Below are positions 5,281-10,098 of a stretch of 10,098 nt of DNA, piece after piece; position 1 is the stretch's first letter, and each line of letters starts with the position of its first letter. The notes under the pieces are model-generated. The model searched no databases, had not been told where the DNA came from, and saw only the letters and a program-made list of their open reading frames with translations. A program made the translations under genes and the position numbers. Source of the stretch: Lachnospiraceae bacterium UBA3814 (GTDB lineage: Bacteria; Bacillota; Clostridia; Lachnospirales; Lachnospiraceae); NCBI GenBank assembly GCA_002368575.1, contig DFEA01000021.1, forward strand, positions 13,057-23,154. Reading direction: 5' to 3'.

Positions 5281-6636
5281 ATGAAGAAGAAATTACTGAG
5301 TACTTTGATAGCAGCATCGATGGTTGCGGCGGCTCTTGCAGGCTGTGCGGCTCCGGCTCCGGCACCTGCAGCTGCACCGGCCGCAGACACAGGCGCTTCT
5401 GCAGAAGCCGAGGCGTCAGAGCCCTCCGCTGAGGCGGCTGCGGACTCGGGTGAGGCGGTCACTCTTAAGTGGGCATTATGGGATAAGGATACGACGGTGT
5501 ATTATCAGCCTCTTGTAGATGCCTATACGGCGGCTCATCCCAATGTTACGATCGAAATGGTCGACCTTGGCTCCACAGATTATTCAACCGTTCTCGGAAC
5601 CCAGCTTTCGGGCTCAGGCTCGGATTTTGATGTGGTTACGATAAAGGATGTTCCGGGCTATGTTACCCTTGTTAACAAGGGCGTCATCGAGCCTCTTGAT
5701 GAGCTTATTGCCCGTGACGGCATCGACCTTTCGAAGTTTTCGGGGGTAACGGATCAGGTTACGATCGACGGCAAGCTTTACGAGCTTCCCTTCAGATCGG
5801 ATATCTGGGTTCTCTTCTATAATAAGGCAATATTTGATAATGCCGGAGTTGATTATCCCACAAACGATATGACCTGGGAGCAGTATGACGAGCTGGCAAG
5901 GAAGATAACCGATACGACCGCGGGCGCAAGGGTATACGGAGCCCATTATCATACCTGGAGATCGACGATACAGCTTGACGGGATCCTTGACGGCAAGCAT
6001 ACGATAGTAGACGGGACCTATGACTTCACAAAGCCTTATTATGATATGGTGCTTTCACAGCAGAAGGACGGGGTATGCATGGATTACGCCACCCTTAAGA
6101 CTCAGGGACTTCATTATTCCGCAGCCTTTGCACAGGGCAACGTAGGAATGCTCAACATGGGTTCATGGTTCATAGCTACTCTTATTAACGGCATCAAGAC
6201 AGGCGAATACAATGTATCCGACTGGGGAATGGTCAAGTATCCTCATGCTGAGGGAGTAGAGCCCGGATCGACCTTATCTACGATCACAGCTCTTTCCATC
6301 CCCACATCCTCCGCTAATAAGGAAGCTGCATGGGATTTCATCAAGTTCGTATGCACCGAGGAGGGCGCGGAGGTCATGGCCGGAACAGGAAACATTCCCG
6401 CAATGACGAACGAGTCCATAGTAGATATTATTGCCGAGATGGATGGGTTCCCGCAGGATTCAAAGGAGGCTCTTATCACCAGCCACACCTATCTTGAGAT
6501 GCCTGCCAACGAGAAGTCATCAGAGATCGAGACAGTTCTCAATGAACAGCATGACAATATCATGAATGAGATAGTCAGTGTTGACGAAGGTATTGCCGCG
6601 ATGAACGAGGGTGTTCAGGCGATACTGGGACAGTAA
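5281..6636 (+). CDS. CUT1-type ABC transporter sugar-binding lipoprotein
   Basis: 451 residues. A lipoprotein signal peptide (MKKKLLSTLIAASMVAAALAG-C) places the lipidated Cys at 22. An Ala/Pro/Glu-rich flexible linker (~23-58) tethers the domain to the membrane. The rest is an SBP_bac_1 (MalE/MsmE-like) fold: VTLKWALWDKD, then LPFRSDIWVLFYNKAIFDNAG (~172-192), MTWEQYDEL, and GNVGMLNMGSWF and TEEGAEVMAGTGNIPAM further on. It should capture an extracellular oligosaccharide, here probably an uronic-acid-containing product, and deliver it to the two permeases. GGAGG at 5271-5275 lies 5 nt before ATG 5281. It is the first gene of the plus-strand operon, divergent from the kinase gene. A terminator-like hairpin follows 23 nt after the stop, which would give it higher expression than the permeases. 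The ligand cannot be read from sequence. Confidence 0.94.
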   Translation: MKKKLLSTLIAASMVAAALAGCAAPAPAPAAAPAADTGASAEAEASEPSAEAAADSGEAVTLKWALWDKDTTVYYQPLVDAYTAAHPNVTIEMVDLGSTDYSTVLGTQLSGSGSDFDVVTIKDVPGYVTLVNKGVIEPLDELIARDGIDLSKFSGVTDQVTIDGKLYELPFRSDIWVLFYNKAIFDNAGVDYPTNDMTWEQYDELARKITDTTAGARVYGAHYHTWRSTIQLDGILDGKHTIVDGTYDFTKPYYDMVLSQQKDGVCMDYATLKTQGLHYSAAFAQGNVGMLNMGSWFIATLINGIKTGEYNVSDWGMVKYPHAEGVEPGSTLSTITALSIPTSSANKEAAWDFIKFVCTEEGAEVMAGTGNIPAMTNESIVDIIAEMDGFPQDSKEALITSHTYLEMPANEKSSEIETVLNEQHDNIMNEIVSVDEGIAAMNEGVQAILGQ

Positions 6637-6659
6637 CAGGAACCTGGAGACTGAAAGAA

Positions 6660-6690
6660 GGGGTATCCGGAGGGCCGGATGCCCCTTTTA
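6660..6690 (+). terminator. Strong terminator-like hairpin between binding-protein and permease genes
   Basis: GGGGTATCCGG (6660-6670) pairs with CCGGATGCCCC (6675-6685) over 11 bp with one G-U and an AGGG loop, followed directly by TTTTA. It sits 23 nt after the binding-protein stop and 100 nt before the permease start. I see no good promoter in between, so it most likely works as a partial terminator or 3'-end stabiliser that sets the ratio of binding protein to permease. Confidence 0.8.
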
Positions 6691-6714
6691 TCGCAGAGCC
6701 GCAGAGAAGAGGAT

Positions 6715-6774
6715 GTCAGCAAAGCTGACCGGCGGCCTGCGGGCGGGCAGGGTGCGGTTTATCTCCCCTGCCCG
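6715..6774 (+). other. Two further hairpins in the binding-protein/permease spacer
   Basis: GTCAGC (6715-6720) and GCTGAC (6724-6729) form a perfect 6-bp stem with an AAA loop. CGGGCAGGG (6744-6752) and CCCTGCCCG (6766-6774) form a perfect 9-bp stem with a 13-nt loop. The second ends 9 nt before the GAGG (6784-6787) of the permease, so it may influence translation or transcript stability. Neither has a T-tract. Confidence 0.65.
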
Positions 6775-6792
6775 ATTGAAAGTGAGGATAAT

Positions 6793-7695
6793 ATGAATTC
6801 AGCCAGTATAAAAAGAAAAAGAAGACAGACTCTGGTAGCCTATTCCTTCATCGCTCCTAACTTTCTGGGCTTTGCTGTTTTTACCCTGGGCCCTATAATC
6901 CTTGCCTTTATCATGGCATTTACGGAATGGGACGGAAATAACCCGATGAAGTTTGTCGGCTTATTAAATTTTACCTCGATCTTTTCGGATGACCGTTTTC
7001 TGTCATCGCTCAGGAATACAGTTGTATACAGTATCTTTACGGTGCCCTTTACCCTGATCGCCGCGCTTGGACTTGCCATCCTTCTGAACCAGAAGATAAA
7101 GGGACGCACCTTTTTCAGAACGGTGACCTTCTTCCCGTATGTAGCTTCTCTGGTGGCTGTGGCGGCAGTATGGAACATGCTTTTTACCCCTAGTGAGGAG
7201 GGACTCATAAACCAGCTCCTTATTAATGTATTTCATGCGGAGCCGCTTAAATGGGCTGCTTCCCCCAAAACGGTAATGCTTACGATCGTACTTTTTTCGA
7301 TCTGGAAAAACATGGGCTATTATATGGTGATCTATCTTGCGGGCCTGCAGGGGATAAGTGAGGATCTTTATGAGGCCGCGGCGCTTGACGGAGCGGGCGC
7401 ATGGCAGAGGTTCTGGTATGTTACGCTTCCGCAGCTTAAGCCCACTACCTTCTTTGTGACGATCATGCTGACCATAAGCTGCTTTAAGATATACGATATA
7501 GTGTATATGTTGGCCGGCGGCTCGAACGGGGTAGTAAACAAGAGTGCGATGGTGCTGGTTTACTATATCTACGAAGAGGCCTTCAGGAACTGGAAGCTGG
7601 GAAGAGCTTCCGCAAGCGCTTTGGTACTTTTCCTGATCGTGCTTGTTATAACCCTCATCCAGTTTAAGGGTGAGAAGAATTACGCCAATGACTGA
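6793..7695 (+). CDS. CUT1 ABC transporter permease, LacF/MsmF-like (first subunit)
   Basis: 300 residues from ATG 6793, chosen because GAGG at 6784-6787 precedes it. The in-frame upstream ATG at 6679 lies inside the terminator hairpin and would add a non-conserved basic stretch. It has a MalF-like N-terminus (VAYSFIAPNFLGFAVFTLGPIILAF), about six membrane helices, and the cytoplasmic EAA loop at ~194-213 (EAAALDGAGAWQRFWYVTLP), which docks the ATPase. It pairs with the next gene to form the channel for the oligosaccharide. ATG of the second permease follows 30 nt after the stop. Confidence 0.94.
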   Translation: MNSASIKRKRRQTLVAYSFIAPNFLGFAVFTLGPIILAFIMAFTEWDGNNPMKFVGLLNFTSIFSDDRFLSSLRNTVVYSIFTVPFTLIAALGLAILLNQKIKGRTFFRTVTFFPYVASLVAVAAVWNMLFTPSEEGLINQLLINVFHAEPLKWAASPKTVMLTIVLFSIWKNMGYYMVIYLAGLQGISEDLYEAAALDGAGAWQRFWYVTLPQLKPTTFFVTIMLTISCFKIYDIVYMLAGGSNGVVNKSAMVLVYYIYEEAFRNWKLGRASASALVLFLIVLVITLIQFKGEKNYAND

Positions 7696-7725
7696 ACCTG
7701 CCGCTCAGAGATTCATGGAGGTAAT

Positions 7726-8562
7726 ATGGAAAGTAAATCCCAAAACAGACTAATCAAAAATATTATCATATACGCGCTGCTGATCCTTCTGGCGGTAATA
7801 ATGCTGGTACCCTTTATCTGGATGATCACCGCTTCGCTTAAGATGAACAAGGATATCTTTGTGATTCCCTATCAGTGGTGGAATCCGGAGCCTAAGTGGA
7901 GCAACTATCTGGATATCTGGACTAAGATCCCTCTTGCGAAATATGCTCTGAACACCGTAAAGCTTACGATCATCGTTACCATTCTTCAGATAGTAACCTC
8001 AAGCTTTGCGGCGTATGCCTTTGCCAAGCTTCAGTTTAAGGGGAGAGACATCCTTTTCCTTGCTTACATTGCTACCATTGCCGTTCCCTGGCAGGTATAC
8101 ATGGTTCCGCAGTTTATCTTTATGCGAAGCCTTGGGCTGGCCGATACCCATCTTGCTATCATAATCCTTCAGGCCTTTTCGGCATTCGGGGTTTTCCTTA
8201 TGAGGCAGTTTTATGAGGGGATACCGGATTCATTGTGCGAGGCGGCAAGGATAGACGGAATGAGTGAGTATAAGATCTATGCAAAGATCATGCTGCCGCT
8301 CTCGAAGCCGGCCTTGTCTACTCTTACTATATTTACCTTTGTAAATACCTGGAACGATTTCCTGGGCCCCCTTATCTACCTGACAACGGATTCCAAGAAG
8401 ACTCTGCAGATCGGTATCAAAATGTTCATATCGCAGTATTCGGCCGAGTACGGACTGATAATGGCTGCATCAGTGATCTCCCTGATCCCGGTTCTTATAG
8501 TATTCATGGCCCTTCAGAAGTATTTCGTAGCCGGGATCACCACCGGCGCCGTTAAGGGCTAG
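7726..8562 (+). CDS. CUT1 ABC transporter permease, LacG/MsmG-like (second subunit)
   Basis: 278 residues, usual for MalG/MsmG-type permeases. The N-terminal helix (NIIIYALLILLAVIMLVPFIWMITASLK) is followed by five more hydrophobic segments and the EAA loop at ~172-191 (EAARIDGMSEYKIYAKIMLP). TFVNTWNDFLGPLIYL (~204-219) is typical of the subfamily. GGAGG at 7717-7721 precedes ATG 7726. It forms the heterodimeric channel with the preceding permease. No ATPase gene follows, so the transporter probably borrows an MsmK/UgpC-like ATPase encoded elsewhere. Its stop codon overlaps the first base of an inverted repeat. Confidence 0.94.
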   Translation: MESKSQNRLIKNIIIYALLILLAVIMLVPFIWMITASLKMNKDIFVIPYQWWNPEPKWSNYLDIWTKIPLAKYALNTVKLTIIVTILQIVTSSFAAYAFAKLQFKGRDILFLAYIATIAVPWQVYMVPQFIFMRSLGLADTHLAIIILQAFSAFGVFLMRQFYEGIPDSLCEAARIDGMSEYKIYAKIMLPLSKPALSTLTIFTFVNTWNDFLGPLIYLTTDSKKTLQIGIKMFISQYSAEYGLIMAASVISLIPVLIVFMALQKYFVAGITTGAVKG

Positions 8563-8619
8563 TTTCAATTATCGGTCATAGGTTACCGCATCTGAAAAAA
8601 ATGAACCGAAAATTGAAAC
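8562..8619 (+). repeat. Long intercistronic inverted repeat between permease and GH88 genes
   Basis: GTTTCAATTATCGGTCAT (8562-8579) is complementary to ATGAACCGAAAATTGAAAC (8601-8619): a perfect 9-bp outer stem, one mismatch, five pairs, a one-base bulge and three pairs, with a 21-nt loop ending in a run of A. It begins at the last base of the permease stop codon. No T-tract follows, so it is not an intrinsic terminator in this direction. It may protect or delimit the upstream transcript or lower downstream expression. Confidence 0.7.
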
Positions 8620-8674
8620 AGTCGAGCTAAGTCAGCACAGCAATAAAACAAACTCAGAATCAGGAAGACAACCA

Positions 8675-9874
8675 ATGAAGTGGATAAAAGAAAAGGAAAT
8701 ATATGATCATCCTCCGATCACTCCGGAGGAGACGGAAGAGGCTCTCTCATTCTGTGTAAGAGCCACCATTGAAAACCTGGAATATTTTGGCGACGGATTC
8801 CCCTATGCCGCAAGTGTGGACAATATCTATCCTAAGGTTGAAAACAGAGGGTGGACCACGGGCTTTTATACGGGACAGGTCTGGCTCTCCTATGAAAATG
8901 CCCAGAGCGCAGACGACAGGGAAAGGCTTCTTGAATACGGAAATAAGCAGGTAGACTCCTTTTATGACAGGATCAAAGCCCTGTATGACGTTGAGCATCA
9001 TGATCTCGGCTTTCTGTACAGCCCCTCCTGTGTGGCGGCCTGCAAGCTTACCGGCTCCGCAAAGGCAAGGGAGGCCGCGGTATCGGCGGCGGATAAGCTC
9101 ATCACCAGATTCCAGCCGGTCGGAGAATTTATCCAGGCCTGGGGAGAGATGGGCGAGGCGGATAATTACCGTTTTATCATAGACTGCCTGTTAAACCTCC
9201 CTCTGCTGTACTGGGCTAGCGAAGAGACAGGGGATAAAAAATACAGGGCCATAGCGGAAAAGCATATACATACCGCAATGGCAAATGTACTGCGGGAGGA
9301 TGATTCTGCCTGGCATACTGTGTTCATGGACAATAAAACGGGACTGTTTCATCATGGTGCCACCTGTCAGGGCTATAAGGACGGCTCCGCCTGGGCAAGA
9401 GGACAGGCCTGGGGGGTATACGGTACTGCTATGGCATACCGGTACACAAAAAGAGAAGAATATATCGGTTATTTCAAAAGGGTCACGGGTTATTTCCTGA
9501 ATCACCTTCCGAAGGATCTGTGTCCGTGCTGGGATCTGACCTTTGGCGAGGGTGATGAGGATGAGCCGAGAGATTCCTCATCTGCGGTAATCGCAGCCTG
9601 CGGGATGCTTGAAATGAGCAGATATCTGGATAAGGAAGAGAGCGGGTATTATACCGGCATTGCAAAACGACTGATCCGGTCAATGAATCAGGGCTACAGG
9701 ATACAAGAGCACAGACCCGGAAACGGTCTGCTCCTGCACGGAACCTACTCAAAAAAGAGCCCGTACAACACCTGCACCCCCGAGGGCGTGGACGAGTGCG
9801 TGATCTGGGGCGATTACTATTATATGGAGGCTCTTAACAGGCTGAAAAACCCGGACTGGAATATTTACTGGTAA
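8675..9874 (+). CDS. GH88 unsaturated glucuronyl hydrolase
   Basis: 399 residues with no signal peptide, so cytosolic. The (alpha/alpha)6-barrel family GH88 hydrolyses the 4,5-unsaturated uronyl residue at the non-reducing end of lyase-produced oligosaccharides, by hydration of the double bond. Visible hallmarks are NRGWTTGFYTGQVWL (~57-71), D110 in HHDLGFLYSPSC, D170 in FIIDCLLNLPLLYWA, and HHGATCQGYKDGSAWARGQAWGVYG (226-250). D110 and D170 are 60 residues apart, close to the spacing of the catalytic pair D88/D149 of the Bacillus GL1 enzyme. The substrate polymer (hyaluronan, chondroitin, heparinoid or another uronan) cannot be decided. AGGA at 8662-8665 precedes ATG 8675. The gene follows the permeases after 112 nt and precedes the DUF2264-like gene by 24 nt. 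Confidence 0.93.
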   Translation: MKWIKEKEIYDHPPITPEETEEALSFCVRATIENLEYFGDGFPYAASVDNIYPKVENRGWTTGFYTGQVWLSYENAQSADDRERLLEYGNKQVDSFYDRIKALYDVEHHDLGFLYSPSCVAACKLTGSAKAREAAVSAADKLITRFQPVGEFIQAWGEMGEADNYRFIIDCLLNLPLLYWASEETGDKKYRAIAEKHIHTAMANVLREDDSAWHTVFMDNKTGLFHHGATCQGYKDGSAWARGQAWGVYGTAMAYRYTKREEYIGYFKRVTGYFLNHLPKDLCPCWDLTFGEGDEDEPRDSSSAVIAACGMLEMSRYLDKEESGYYTGIAKRLIRSMNQGYRIQEHRPGNGLLLHGTYSKKSPYNTCTPEGVDECVIWGDYYYMEALNRLKNPDWNIYW

Positions 9875-9898
9875 AAGGAGTATCTTCAGGGAAAAAGA

Positions 9899-10098
9899 AT
9901 GAATACATCAGGAATTGACCAAAACAGTCAAAATAATGACGGGCAGTATATGAATAAGGAATCCGGAAGAGGTCCGGGGACAGGAGGCTACGAGCCTGAA
10001 TATACGGATTTTGAGCTGAGCCCCTATACGGGAATGACAAGGGAGAGCTTTAAAGCGGCGGGCAGATATCTCTTAAGCGGTGTTTTTAATAATATTAA
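9899..10098 (+). CDS. Probable DUF2264-family protein, N-terminal part (3' end outside window)
   Basis: A frame opens at ATG 9899 and runs off the end (66 codons visible). AGGG at 9888-9891 precedes it; a second in-frame ATG at 9950 is a weaker alternative. The first ~38 residues are hydrophilic and rich in Asn, Gly, Gln and Ser, probably disordered. Then comes ELSPYTGMTRESFKAAGRYLL, which resembles the start of DUF2264 proteins ('P-TG-TR...W...A..LL'). DUF2264 proteins are often encoded beside GH88/GH105 genes and polysaccharide lyases and are predicted to act on unsaturated or uronic oligosaccharides. The visible part has no signal peptide. Too little is present to be sure; a heparinase-type N-terminal domain is the main alternative. 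Confidence 0.5.
   Translation, partial: MNTSGIDQNSQNNDGQYMNKESGRGPGTGGYEPEYTDFELSPYTGMTRESFKAAGRYLLSGVFNNI

Noticed and set aside
5232..5462. Minus-strand Ala/Ser-rich frame opposite the binding-protein start
   Set aside because: It is a shadow of the GC-rich Ala/Pro/Glu linker of the lipoprotein, and it crosses the divergent promoter region.
6679..6792. Upstream in-frame ATG for the first permease
   Set aside because: It lies in the right arm of the terminator hairpin, has no ribosome binding site, and would add 38 residues not expected in the family. ATG 6793 has GAGG at the right distance.

Overview
The window looks like part of a carbohydrate-utilisation locus from an anaerobic Firmicute, most likely a Lachnospiraceae-type Clostridium. 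The grounds are clear GGAGG-type ribosome binding sites, a YesM/YesN-type two-component pair facing a CUT1 sugar ABC transporter, a lipoprotein signal on the binding protein, and an Rpn-like protein of a type common in that family. This is read from sequence alone; no database search was possible.

Layout. Positions 1-401 hold the 3' end of a plus-strand gene whose last ~90 residues resemble the C-terminus of heparinase II/III-type polysaccharide lyases. Positions 402-1989 form an accessory island. It contains a candidate promoter, a 136-bp segment closed by a 15-bp inverted repeat, an Rpn/PD-(D/E)XK-like gene ending in 21-bp tandem repeats (649-1602), a hairpin, a short flagellin-like fragment (1671-1721), an orphan coding remnant (to 1909) and a plus-strand terminator. 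Positions 1990-5109 (minus strand) carry yesM-like sensor kinase followed by yesN-like AraC response regulator. A 171-bp divergent control region (5110-5280) follows. Then come, on the plus strand, a CUT1 solute-binding lipoprotein (5281-6636), a terminator-like hairpin and two further hairpins, two permeases (6793-7695, 7726-8562), an intercistronic inverted repeat, a GH88 unsaturated glucuronyl hydrolase (8675-9874) and the start of a probable DUF2264-type protein running off the end.

How it fits together (inference). Polysaccharide lyases cut a uronic-acid-containing polymer and leave 4,5-unsaturated uronyl ends. The ABC transporter would import the oligosaccharides and the cytosolic GH88 enzyme would remove the unsaturated uronyl residue. 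The kinase and AraC-type regulator would sense the substrate and control the divergent operon. No ABC ATPase is present, so a shared MsmK/UgpC-type ATPase encoded elsewhere is expected.

The most unusual points are: two exact 15-bp direct repeats at 21-bp pitch directly before the yesM-like start, which encode two tandem four-codon mini-ORFs and leave the gene without a Shine-Dalgarno; a triple-hairpin spacer containing an apparent intra-operon terminator; the flagellin scrap next to an Rpn-like gene; and the inverted-repeat segment in the Rpn leader.
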